Shown here piece after piece: positions 5,714-13,006 of a stretch of 13,006 nucleotides of DNA. Origin of the DNA: RGIG5612 sp045546255 (GTDB taxonomy: Bacteria > Bacillota > Clostridia > Lachnospirales > Lachnospiraceae); NCBI GenBank assembly GCA_045546255.1, contig JAZQCK010000049.1:1-13006 (forward strand), written 5' to 3'. Every line of letters begins with the position of its first letter. Within the stretch, counting starts at the first letter, position 1. Under the pieces are notes generated by a model that saw only the letters and a program-made list of their open reading frames with translations, was not told the DNA's origin and did no database searches. The translations under genes and the position numbers were made by a program.

Positions 5714-5787
5714 CGTGCATTAGAGGATTCGAACCCCCGACCTTCTGGTCCGTAGCCAGACGCTCTATCCAGCTGAGCTAAATGCAC
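5714..5787 (-). tRNA. tRNA-Arg (anticodon ACG)
   Basis: Read on the minus strand, the acceptor strands GTGCATT (5787-5781) and AATGCAC (5721-5715) pair fully; the discriminator is G (5714), as in Gram-positive tRNA-Arg. The D-arm is AGCTCAGCTGGATAGAGC. The anticodon stem TCTGG/CCAGA closes the loop CTACGGA, with anticodon ACG at 5753-5751 (A34 presumably edited to inosine). The T-arm has GGTTCGAATCC. CCA is not encoded. Single-gene unit with its own promoter and terminator. Confidence 0.97.
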
Positions 5788-5808
5788 TTACGTAATCACG
5801 CGAAGGCT

Positions 5809-5837
5809 ATTTTACAACGCGTCCGAGCCATTGTCAA
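5809..5837 (-). promoter_or_regulatory. Promoter of tRNA-Arg, overlapping the end of clpX
   Basis: On the minus strand TTGACA (5837-5832) is followed after 17 nt by TAAAAT (5814-5809). The -35 box contains the TGA stop codon of clpX (5836-5834). The -10 box ends 21 nt before the mature tRNA. Strong, near-consensus vegetative promoter. Confidence 0.88.
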
Positions 5838-7366
5838 CCTCTGAGTTCAATTCTCGGAGCACCATTATTCTCTATATAATCCTTCGTAATTATTACCGTT
5901 CCGATGCTGTCATCCTTCGGGATCTCATACATGATATCCAGCATGATCTCTTCAATGATCGATCTCAAGCCACGGGCTCCAATCTTGCGTTTTTCCGCCC
6001 GTTTTGTCAGGGCTAAGAGTGCATCATCTTCAAATTCCAGCTTCACTTCATCCAGCTCAAGGAGCTTCTGATACTGCTTTAGAATTGCATTTTTTGGTTC
6101 TTTAAGTACAGAAACCATCATCTCGCTGGTCAGGTTCTGAAGTGTAACGACGATCGGAAGTCTTCCCAAAAACTCCGGAATCAGGCCGAATCTTCGAAGA
6201 TCCTCTGATTCGACATTGTCTAAGATATTTTCATCGTCATCATATTTATCCTTCAGATCAGCATTAAATCCCATGGAGGTGTTCTCACGCATCCGTTCTT
6301 TAATGATATCTTCGAGATCCGGAAAGGCACCGCCGCAGATAAAGAGGATGTTTCTTGTGTTGATCGTCGTCAGCGGAACCATCGCATTCTTGCTGCTGGC
6401 TCCGACCGGAACTTCCACTTCGCTTCCTTCGAGAAGTTTTAAGAGTCCCTGCTGAACGGATTCGCCACTGACATCTCTTCCGCGATTGCTGTTCTTTTTC
6501 GCAATCTTATCGATCTCATCAATAAAAACAATACCAATCTCTGCGCGTTCCACATCATTATCTGCTGCCGCAAGGAGCTTTGATAAAACGCTTTCAATAT
6601 CATCGCCGATATAGCCTGCCTCCGTCAAAGAAGTTGCATCCGTAATTGCAAGCGGCACATCCAGAAGTTTTGCAAGGGTCTGTACAATATAAGTTTTTCC
6701 ACATCCGGTCGGCCCGATCATCAGAAGATTGGATTTTTCAATCTGGACATCATCTGCTTTATCCAGCTTTTCCCCAGCGATGATTCTCTTGTAATGATTA
6801 TAGACAGCAACCGAGATCGCCTTCTTGGCTTTCTCCTGGCCGATCACATATTCATCCAGTTTTTCTTTCAGTTTATGAGGCGGAAGAACTTTCTCCGGAT
6901 CGATCAAAGGACCTGTCCTCTTCGGTTTTTTCTTGACCTGCTGTCGTCTTCCAAATCCCTGCTGAAGATCCGCCAGATTGATAAAGCTGATATTCGGCAT
7001 GCCGCGCTTCGGAGCGTCACTGCTTTCTTCCTTTTTCTCTTCTTCCGTTTCAATCATAGGTGTTCCATCCTCATTGATCACATCACCTGTTAAAACCTCC
7101 TGTTCCTCTTCTTCTGGAAGAGGCTGTGCATCCTGCATCATATTCAATCCACCTGGGAATGGGAATCCATTCAGCCCCAGATTGGACATATCAAATGCTC
7201 CGCCGCTTCCAAAGGAATCCAGCGTTCTTTGAAGGCAATCAACACAGACATGGAGATTTCCCGGCATCTTAAGCATCCGTCCGGCCTTACTTTCACTTCT
7301 GTGGCACATATAACAGACGTTTTCTCTGTCATTTTCTTTTTCCTGTAAATCTTTCTCGTCAGCCAT
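5834..7366 (-). CDS. clpX: ClpX-type AAA+ protein unfoldase, divergent form with long acidic linker
   Basis: 510 residues against about 420 for standard ClpX. The N-terminal zinc finger has Cys18, Cys21, Cys41 and Cys44. Residues about 55-160 form an unusual linker with an acidic run (PLPEEEEQEV, ETEEEKKEE) and then a basic one (RRQQVKKKPKR). The AAA+ core has Walker A GPTGCGKT (218-225), pore-1 GYIGDD (251-256), Walker B IVFIDEID (279-286), DVSGESVQQGLLK (298-310), arginine finger in EFLGRLP (398-404) and sensor-2 GARGLRS (463-469). The ClpP-docking tripeptide is MGF (365-367) in place of the usual IGF, so partnership with ClpP is plausible. The RKH pore loop normally found after LLEG is absent (GASSKNAMVPLTT instead). 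The ATG has AAAGGTGAG upstream with an intervening ATGTAA. It follows the HtrA gene by 51 nt; no clpP or tig is nearby. Specialised substrate range is inferred. Confidence 0.93.
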   Translation of the reverse strand: MADEKDLQEKENDRENVCYMCHRSESKAGRMLKMPGNLHVCVDCLQRTLDSFGSGGAFDMSNLGLNGFPFPGGLNMMQDAQPLPEEEEQEVLTGDVINEDGTPMIETEEEKKEESSDAPKRGMPNISFINLADLQQGFGRRQQVKKKPKRTGPLIDPEKVLPPHKLKEKLDEYVIGQEKAKKAISVAVYNHYKRIIAGEKLDKADDVQIEKSNLLMIGPTGCGKTYIVQTLAKLLDVPLAITDATSLTEAGYIGDDIESVLSKLLAAADNDVERAEIGIVFIDEIDKIAKKNSNRGRDVSGESVQQGLLKLLEGSEVEVPVGASSKNAMVPLTTINTRNILFICGGAFPDLEDIIKERMRENTSMGFNADLKDKYDDDENILDNVESEDLRRFGLIPEFLGRLPIVVTLQNLTSEMMVSVLKEPKNAILKQYQKLLELDEVKLEFEDDALLALTKRAEKRKIGARGLRSIIEEIMLDIMYEIPKDDSIGTVIITKDYIENNGAPRIELRG

Positions 7367-7417
7367 TCTTACATTCTCACCTTTATTACTTATTCCTCTT
7401 TTTTATACGATTTATTA

Positions 7418-8827
7418 TCAGCTGATGGATTCCGTCAATGTCACTTTCACTTTCATCTGACTGTATTTTCCATCCACATCACGCATGATGATCAGTGTGA
7501 CTTTATCTCCCGGCTCATGCCTTGAAAGCTGCTCCTGAAGCTGATTCATGGTTGTAAAGGATACGTTGTCCATTCCGACAATAATATCTCCTTCTTCAAG
7601 ACCAGCCTCTTCTGCTCCGCCTCCGGCAATCGTGCCAGCAATATAGACACCCTGAGGCATACCATAGCTGTTTGCCAGCGTGCTGTCAATGTCGCGTCCA
7701 CGGATTCCTAAATATGCACTCTGCTCAGGGTTCTGTTCCTGTTCTACCGTTGCATTGTTGGTACTTCCTTCCTGGTTCAGAAGCGTCTGGATCAGCTCCG
7801 TATTGGAAGATACCGGGATTGCATAGCACATGCCTTCTACATAATTTGCAGTGATCTTGGCCTCGCTGATACCAATAATATCTCCGTTGCTGTTAAGGAC
7901 ACATCCGCCGGAGTTTCCGCTGTTGATCGCTGCATCTGTCTGCATGACGGTCAGCGTCTTTCCATCGACTGTGATCTGGCGGTCTGTCGCACTGATAATT
8001 CCCGTCGTAACGCTCATACCATAACCCATCGCATTTCCGATCACGATGGCTCCATCACCGACAGATGCCGGAGTTGTGGACAGTCTTGCAATCTTGATTG
8101 CTGCCTTTGTCTCTTCTGAGATATCAGACAGTGGAACTGCAACGATTGCAATATCATCTGCTTCACTCTGGGACTTGATGTAGCCGTCTACGGAATTACC
8201 ATCATTAAAGGTAACATATAAAGAGGAACTTCCTTCTACCACATGATAGCTGGTAAGGATCAGCAGCTCTGTGGAGTTTTCAGAGATGATCGTTCCGGAA
8301 CCAATTCCGCTCTCCACTTCCTGTTTTTCTCCATTGCCTCCGCCGTAGCTTCCACCAAAGAAGAAATTCCAATAATCTCTGTAGCCGCCGGTCTCGATCA
8401 TACTTCTGGAGGTGATCGATACAACAGAAGGAATCACTTCCTGCACAACATCAGAAACATCGGTCAGAATGATGCTGCCGGAAAGGGTGGAGTTTGCAAG
8501 TCCTTCTGTCTCAGTCGTTGTGATCACTGCCGGATCAGATGTTTCCGGAGTTGCGATCGAATCTGAGATATTGGTACCTGCGTTCGCATTGTTCACCATC
8601 CGGCTTAATCGCTTTGCTCCAATGATCACGCCGGCAGAGATGGCTGCAACCATGATGACCAAAGCGATCACCAATGGAATGACCCAGCGTTTTTTCGGCT
8701 TTTCCATTTTAGTTACCGTTTTGTACGGTTCATCATAAGGAGTCCATCTCGGAGTCTGCTCCTGTTTTGTTTCTTTCTGCTCGTCTTGTTTTTCTTCAAA
8801 CGGGTCCTTATTGAAATCGTCCTGCAT
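7418..8827 (-). CDS. htrA: HtrA/DegP-family (S1C) membrane-anchored serine protease with PDZ domain
   Basis: This 469-residue envelope protease degrades or handles misfolded exported proteins. A charged cytoplasmic tail of about 47 residues is followed by one membrane helix (48-70), a Ser/Thr/Asn-rich spacer, then the trypsin-like domain: His195 in LTSYHVVEG, Asp225 in ADDIAIVAV and Ser306 in INSGNSGGCVL. A Gly/Tyr/Phe-rich loop (YWNFFFGGSYGGGNG) precedes the protease core. One PDZ domain covers about 370-465 (AYLGIRG, then GGGAEEAGLEEGDIIVGMD). This matches Gram-positive HtrA: one helix and one PDZ. The ATG has AGGAGG (8835-8840) at 7 nt. It starts 109 nt after the LCP gene and is followed by clpX. 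Neither a promoter nor a CssR-type site is convincing; the spacer holds the palindromes listed at 8851-8910. Confidence 0.95.
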   Translation of the reverse strand: MQDDFNKDPFEEKQDEQKETKQEQTPRWTPYDEPYKTVTKMEKPKKRWVIPLVIALVIMVAAISAGVIIGAKRLSRMVNNANAGTNISDSIATPETSDPAVITTTETEGLANSTLSGSIILTDVSDVVQEVIPSVVSITSRSMIETGGYRDYWNFFFGGSYGGGNGEKQEVESGIGSGTIISENSTELLILTSYHVVEGSSSLYVTFNDGNSVDGYIKSQSEADDIAIVAVPLSDISEETKAAIKIARLSTTPASVGDGAIVIGNAMGYGMSVTTGIISATDRQITVDGKTLTVMQTDAAINSGNSGGCVLNSNGDIIGISEAKITANYVEGMCYAIPVSSNTELIQTLLNQEGSTNNATVEQEQNPEQSAYLGIRGRDIDSTLANSYGMPQGVYIAGTIAGGGAEEAGLEEGDIIVGMDNVSFTTMNQLQEQLSRHEPGDKVTLIIMRDVDGKYSQMKVKVTLTESIS

Positions 8828-8850
8828 TATTAAACCTCCTAATAATATTG

Positions 8851-8910
8851 CACGGAACCGTGTATTAATCTTTTAATACAGAATATAAGAACAAAATGTG
8901 ACACTTTTGT
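8851..8910. promoter_or_regulatory. Three palindromes in the htrA upstream spacer
   Basis: CACGGAACCGTG (8851-8862) is a perfect palindrome. TGTATTAA/TTAATACA (8861-8868, 8873-8880) is an 8-bp stem with a TCTT loop. ACAAAA-GTG/CAC-TTTTGT (8891-8910) is operator-like, with one extra T. None has a proper terminator tail, though the third is followed by a T-rich stretch on the minus strand and might be a weak terminator for the LCP gene. Regulation of htrA is a guess. Confidence 0.35.
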
Positions 8911-8936
8911 GATATTGTGGGGCAGTTTGTAAACTC

Positions 8937-10604
8937 TTAGTATCCAATCTGCCGGGCAACTTCTGCACGGATCTTTTCCGCCACTTCCCGAAGTCCCTGT
9001 GTCGGCTCATATCCTTCCACTCCGTAAAGGAACTGATGCATCAGGCTCACGTTTTCCTCCAAGGTGTCGGCAACAACAGATGCGCCGCTGTCTAACATGG
9101 CGCCATATTGATGATCCAGTGTTGGGAAGCCTTCGCTTCCGGACATATTCATGTCATATCCGAGCACAAAGAGTTTGATCAGTTCATTGACATCCATCGA
9201 AGTCTGAATGAATTTCCGTTCCCCGGAATTTGCCTTAAATAGTTCATCGGCGATCATCATCAGTTTCAGAACGCCTTTATCCCTAGTCTGTGCGATCAGC
9301 TCTGTCAGGGTATAACGCTGTCTTGCAGCTCTTCCGTAGTCATCGTTATAAGTAATTCCGTCTTCCGGAGAATAGAAGTTTACACTTCGCAGCCTGCAAA
9401 ACGCCGTTGCCTGATCTCCGGTCAGAAGGACATCATCTCCATAAGTCTCCAATGGGATATATTCCGTTCCTCCGTAGACAGTCTGCTCATACATATGGTA
9501 ATTGAGCTCGTTCATCTCTTCTTCCGTCACTTTCAGGCGGATGCCTCCGATCAGGTCGATGATATTGGCCAGCCCCCAGAAGTTAACGACCACATAATCC
9601 GTGATCGCCAGATCCCAATTTTCATTTAGCATATTTATGGCACCGGTAGGGCCTCCTCGGAAATAAGCAGAGTTTGCTTTCGAAATAATCTCTTCTCCAT
9701 CCTGCGAGCGGCTCATCAGATAGGTGTCCCGGAAGACCGAGGCCATTTTAATATTTCCTTCTTTATCCACGTTGACGACCACCATGGAGTCTGCCATGGT
9801 TCCGATCGTAAGGTCCTCTGCTCTGGCATCCACGCCGAACAGCGCGATCGTGATATTCCCGTCCGGCGTTGCAGCTCCATCATGGATCACGACCTTTGAT
9901 TCATCGAACTCCTTATCCCGGACATATTTCTCATAGCTGTCACCGATGATCATTCTTCCGATCACAGGGCCAAACGGTGATTTGAGAACCGCTTTGACGG
10001 CGGCGCTCCGGTAAGAAGGAACCATCCAGATCACTCCAAGTCCGATGATCAGGATCAGGAGAATGATCAGGATCGTGCGAAAGACTTTTTTTGCCTTTCC
10101 TTTCTTTTTCTTCTTAGCTGGCTGAACCGGTTCCTCTGGAATTCTATATCTTCTATCCCTTGTGATTTCTGCATCATCCCGATAGCGCCTGCGTTCTCTG
10201 TAAAAGCCTTCCTCTTCCGGCCTTCTATAGCTCCGCTCTTTTAGACTCTGCTTGTAGTAATCTTTCTCTTCCCGATAGCTTCTTTCCCTGCGTTCCGCAC
10301 TTCTTTGCTCACCCGAAGTCCTTACTGCACGGCGCGGCGTGCGCTCCATCCGGCGTTCTTCAGCACGCACACGTCCTCTCCGTTCCTCCTCAAAATAGAC
10401 TTCTCGGATCTTAGGGCCGGGTGCTGAAGATCTTGTACGGCGCTCCGAAGAGACCGGGGTCCATTCGTCCCGGCTGTTTCCGCGACCGTCTCTTCGGCTG
10501 TTTCTGCGCGGCTCATCTCTTCTTTTCGGTGTACGGTAATAATATTCAGATTCTGTTCTTGATTCCCGTCTCAAAACGATCGTTACCTCATCAGATACTT
10601 CCAT
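8937..10604 (-). CDS. LytR-CpsA-Psr (LCP) family cell-wall glycopolymer ligase
   Basis: 555 residues. LCP enzymes transfer lipid-linked teichoic-acid-like or capsular polymers to peptidoglycan outside the cell. Residues 1-160 are cytoplasmic and strikingly rich in Arg, Glu, Tyr and Ser, ending in KKKKKGKAKK. One membrane helix spans 174-194. The LCP domain has LFGVDAR and MADSMVVVNVD (255-280), SVFRDTYL with Arg292-Asp293, KANSAY (309-314), DYVVVNFWGLANIIDLIGGI (336-355), LTGDQATAFCRLRSV (394-408) and GRAARQRYTL (424-433), which supply the polyprenyl-phosphate and metal-binding Arg/Asp residues of the family. The ATG at 10604 overlaps the GT8 gene by 22 nt and has no ribosome site. TTG codon 11 (10574) has GAGGT about 10 nt upstream, across the GT8 stop codon, and may be the true start. 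It is part of the flippase-GT8-LCP operon. Confidence 0.92.
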   Translation of the reverse strand: MEVSDEVTIVLRRESRTESEYYYRTPKRRDEPRRNSRRDGRGNSRDEWTPVSSERRTRSSAPGPKIREVYFEEERRGRVRAEERRMERTPRRAVRTSGEQRSAERRERSYREEKDYYKQSLKERSYRRPEEEGFYRERRRYRDDAEITRDRRYRIPEEPVQPAKKKKKGKAKKVFRTILIILLILIIGLGVIWMVPSYRSAAVKAVLKSPFGPVIGRMIIGDSYEKYVRDKEFDESKVVIHDGAATPDGNITIALFGVDARAEDLTIGTMADSMVVVNVDKEGNIKMASVFRDTYLMSRSQDGEEIISKANSAYFRGGPTGAINMLNENWDLAITDYVVVNFWGLANIIDLIGGIRLKVTEEEMNELNYHMYEQTVYGGTEYIPLETYGDDVLLTGDQATAFCRLRSVNFYSPEDGITYNDDYGRAARQRYTLTELIAQTRDKGVLKLMMIADELFKANSGERKFIQTSMDVNELIKLFVLGYDMNMSGSEGFPTLDHQYGAMLDSGASVVADTLEENVSLMHQFLYGVEGYEPTQGLREVAEKIRAEVARQIGY

Positions 10605-12631
10605 GCGAATGCGTAGGAAGCCATATATAGTCTGGTCGGAAGGATCTTATAAGCAATTCTCTGCAGTTTCAGAATCGCCGACAGTTTCACTTTCGGCGCC
10701 GGCAGATCCCGCCATAAGGATTTATCAAAGTATTCTTTCCAAAGGAACTTCTTTGGATGAACGCTGTCTGCCTCCCATGGCTTTCCGACCTGTAATTCAA
10801 TAAAATGATAGATTGCAATATCTTTATACGCATGATCAATATCTTCCTGCGTAAAGAGTTTTGCCTCCCGGCAGGTAAACATCTTGTTGATCTCCTTATA
10901 ACTGAACAATGTATAAAGTGTGGAAAAGTTCAGTTTTAATGGCAGCTGCGCCAGATCTTTTTGCAGCACTTTGATCGCAAGCGACTGATCAGGCGCAAAG
11001 GTCAAAACCTTAGGATCTTCCTGCATGCCCTTGATCAGGCGCTCTCTGCATTTGTTTTCTCTCCATGCCTTGAGGTCAAAGGCCATAATACCGGCGTTAT
11101 ACGTCAGGTCCTCATGAGATATCCCGACCTTTGCACGATATTTATCATGATAGATCGCAGGCACCATTGCCAGCGACTTTCCTCCGAAATCAAATTCTGT
11201 GACCTCATCCAGCCGTCCTCTAACGACAGTATCGGAGTCCACATATAAGATGGTCTCAACTTCTTCCGGCAGTTCATCCAACACAAAGAGTTTAAAGTAG
11301 GTGGCATAGTTTCCTCGGAATTTCGGAGCCCCGGCATCCTCTAAGATCTTTACCTGTCTCGTGGTATCAATATAGCGGATCGTTCTTCCGAACATTCCTG
11401 CAGTCTGCTTAAGTTTTTCCTTATTTGCTTCCGCAATACCATCGTCAATTATAAAAATATTTATGTCCTTTATGTGTTTATTATGATCCAGCAAGGAAAG
11501 CAACGATACGCCCAGATAAGGCGCATAGTAATCATTTGCCTGATAAAGGACATTGAGAGGCTTTATGATCTCAAACTCGTTCCCATAATATTTTGTGCAG
11601 ATATAAGTCGGATCATAGACATCGGAAGTCTCAATCGCCTCCCTGTTTTTGTTCCGCAAAAACCTGAGATTCATATAGCGGTGGATCCGGATATATGCCC
11701 AATCCTGCAGGATCGAGCGCAGGAATTTCTGCACTTTAAATACAGCAGGACGCTTTACGGGATTCGGCTGCCATCCCTTCCAAAGTGAGCTTTCCAGGAT
11801 TTCCTGAAACTCTTTTTTCAGAGGGTGTGTATTTTTACGCTCCCATGGCCGTCCCGTCATGGCTCCCATCAGGTGATGGACCACCGGATGGGCCATCGCT
11901 TCTTTCACTTCTTCAAGTGAGGAAAAGGCATACGGATTCAAACGATAAAGTTTATAAGAACACTCCGCGCCGAAAATATAAAAACCGCTGTTTAAGTTAT
12001 ATTTGACCGGAAGATAAGCAATCTTCCCGCGAAAGACGACATTCATCAGATCCTGTTCGCAAAGATAATAACGCGTGCGGCATTCGTGGATATGATCAAC
12101 GAGCTGCTCCTGGCAATGGTTCTCCACCCAGGCTTTCTGGTCAAAGAGAATAATTCCGGCGTTATAATAGCTGTCATCCGGAGTCAGTCCGACCATTGCT
12201 TTATAATCATTCAGTGTGCAGTCATAGGTCGCTGCAAGGTATGCACCTTTCATATCCAGCTCGCAGAGTTCATCTAACGGTCCTTTCACGATCGTATCCG
12301 CATCAAGTTTAAAGATTCGGTCTCCTTTGAGCTTCAGATCGTTCATGACAAACATGGTCAGATAAACGGTATAGACATTTCGAAACGTTCCGACACCGTA
12401 GCTTTTAATCTTCTCCGTCAGCGGCTCAGTATCAATGATCTCCAGATTTCTTCCATACTCTCTGCAGAGCGCACGGTATTTTTCCAGATTTACTTCCGAG
12501 ATCCCGCTGTCCAGCAGATAGATATTGATCTCATCCATGTGCTGATTCGTGCGGAAAAGGGATGTCATCGACACCCCTGCAATCGCTGCATAATTATCAT
12601 CCGTCTGATATAAAACGTTTAATATCTTCAT
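10583..12631 (-). CDS. Protein with two tandem GT8 glycosyltransferase domains
   Basis: 682 residues, cytosolic side, no membrane helix. Two copies of a GT8 (LgtC/glycogenin-like, retaining, nucleotide-sugar dependent) domain are joined by a basic helical linker. Domain 1 (about 3-285) has NVLYQTDDNYAAIAGVSMTSL, metal-binding KLDADTI (108-114), SYYNAGIILFD (154-164) and H...GRPW (252-263). Domain 2 (about 358-640) has NVLYQANDYYAPYLGVSLLSL, YVDSDTV (463-469), TYNAGIMAFD (510-519) and H...GKPW (609-619). Both DXD motifs are intact, so both halves may be active and could add two successive sugars. The ATG at 12631 overlaps the flippase stop as ATGA, with GAGG 5 nt upstream. Context suggests synthesis of a surface polysaccharide exported by the flippase and anchored by the LCP protein. 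Donor and acceptor unknown. Confidence 0.92.
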   Translation of the reverse strand: MKILNVLYQTDDNYAAIAGVSMTSLFRTNQHMDEINIYLLDSGISEVNLEKYRALCREYGRNLEIIDTEPLTEKIKSYGVGTFRNVYTVYLTMFVMNDLKLKGDRIFKLDADTIVKGPLDELCELDMKGAYLAATYDCTLNDYKAMVGLTPDDSYYNAGIILFDQKAWVENHCQEQLVDHIHECRTRYYLCEQDLMNVVFRGKIAYLPVKYNLNSGFYIFGAECSYKLYRLNPYAFSSLEEVKEAMAHPVVHHLMGAMTGRPWERKNTHPLKKEFQEILESSLWKGWQPNPVKRPAVFKVQKFLRSILQDWAYIRIHRYMNLRFLRNKNREAIETSDVYDPTYICTKYYGNEFEIIKPLNVLYQANDYYAPYLGVSLLSLLDHNKHIKDINIFIIDDGIAEANKEKLKQTAGMFGRTIRYIDTTRQVKILEDAGAPKFRGNYATYFKLFVLDELPEEVETILYVDSDTVVRGRLDEVTEFDFGGKSLAMVPAIYHDKYRAKVGISHEDLTYNAGIMAFDLKAWRENKCRERLIKGMQEDPKVLTFAPDQSLAIKVLQKDLAQLPLKLNFSTLYTLFSYKEINKMFTCREAKLFTQEDIDHAYKDIAIYHFIELQVGKPWEADSVHPKKFLWKEYFDKSLWRDLPAPKVKLSAILKLQRIAYKILPTRLYMASYAFAWKYLMR

Positions 12632-13006
12632 TTTTTCCTCAGCTTAAGTGTTGCTGTTATGATCAAAATAATATCCTGAACAAGAAGGGCTGCGATCAAT
12701 GCCCAGTTTGCACCCTGCATACCTAGTTTCGGGATCAGCAACCAACTTGCCCCAAACGCCACGGCCAGACCGCAAATTGCACTGATATTTGCTCCCATCC
12801 GGTCCCGGATCACGATAGCAAGGTTTCCTAAAAGGATCGTAAGGGCGGTCATCACAGAAACAATGACCATCGGGATCAGCAGATACGAATGTTCTGTGAT
12901 GCTTTCACCGTATAAGATCCTAAGCCCCCATTTTCCAAGGAAGAGCGAAACAAGGATGCCTGCTGCAAGGATGCCTAGAAGCATCAAACAGCATCTGCCC
13001 ATGATC
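12628..13006 (-). CDS. C-terminal part of an oligosaccharide flippase (Wzx/MATE-like polysaccharide transporter)
   Basis: The frame stays open to the right edge of the window, so the true start lies outside; about 126 codons are visible. It shows four hydrophobic segments typical of the last helices of polysaccharide flippases (for example MLLGILAAGILVSLFLG, then LLIPMVIVSVMTALTILLGNL). The family-like segments FGASWLLIPKLGMQGANWA and a short basic end LRKK are present. Such proteins flip lipid-linked oligosaccharides across the membrane. Its stop overlaps the GT8 start by 4 nt (ATGA), so the two are translationally coupled, which supports one surface-glycan pathway. A teichuronic or capsular repeat exporter is equally possible. 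Confidence 0.82.
   Translation of the reverse strand, partial: IMGRCCLMLLGILAAGILVSLFLGKWGLRILYGESITEHSYLLIPMVIVSVMTALTILLGNLAIVIRDRMGANISAICGLAVAFGASWLLIPKLGMQGANWALIAALLVQDIILIITATLKLRKK

Noticed and set aside
8851..8862. CACGGAACCGTG as terminator of the LCP gene
   Set aside because: Short palindrome with no T run on either strand; it also lies close to the htrA ribosome site.

Overview
The window looks like a chromosomal stretch from a Gram-positive Clostridia, most likely a Lachnospiraceae-type anaerobe. The basis is gene content (ClpX with a long linker, HAAS-domain membrane protein, papain-type protease with a lectin-like tail, RlmL/YpsC-type methyltransferase, LCP protein) and Firmicutes-style AGGAGG ribosome sites and TTGACA/TATAAT promoters. 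Taxonomy is inferred from family resemblance, not from a search. Almost everything is on the minus strand; one tRNA is on the plus strand.

Layout, left to right. (1) 1-808: a peroxide-defence pair, an OhrR-like MarR regulator (cut by the window edge) behind a Cys-type glutathione peroxidase, with a sigma-70 promoter whose -10 lies inside a near-perfect 31-bp palindrome, the probable OhrR operator. (2) 862-979: divergent tRNA-Pro(UGG) with a perfect consensus promoter. (3) 980-1206: a gene-free, repeat-rich spacer of nested inverted repeats. (4) 1207-4662: a tightly packed minus-strand operon of RNA methyltransferase, secreted/anchored C1 cysteine protease and RdgB/HAM1 house-cleaning nucleotidase. 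(5) 4663-5000: a 338-bp gap holding a leader hairpin, a terminator, and a 173-bp element with 14-bp terminal inverted repeats and three internal arms full of GA-type internal loops. (6) 5001-5642: HAAS/DUF1700-like membrane protein. (7) 5682-5837: tRNA-Arg(ACG) with its own promoter and strong terminator. (8) 5834-8827: ClpX-type unfoldase and an HtrA-type serine protease, a protein quality-control pair. (9) 8937-13006: an envelope-glycan operon of oligosaccharide flippase (cut by the window edge), a protein with two tandem GT8 glycosyltransferase domains, and an LCP glycopolymer ligase, with overlapping reading frames.

Functionally the window combines stress defence (peroxide, protein misfolding, damaged nucleotides) with cell-surface polymer export, modification and attachment to the wall. 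The feature least explained by known families is the structured element at 4827-4999. It sits between the stop codon of the HAAS gene and what looks like that gene's terminator, and it has a possible TA target duplication, so it looks like a small mobile or functional RNA/ssDNA element that landed there. The two tRNA transcription units, the OhrR operator and the divergent ClpX are also worth attention.
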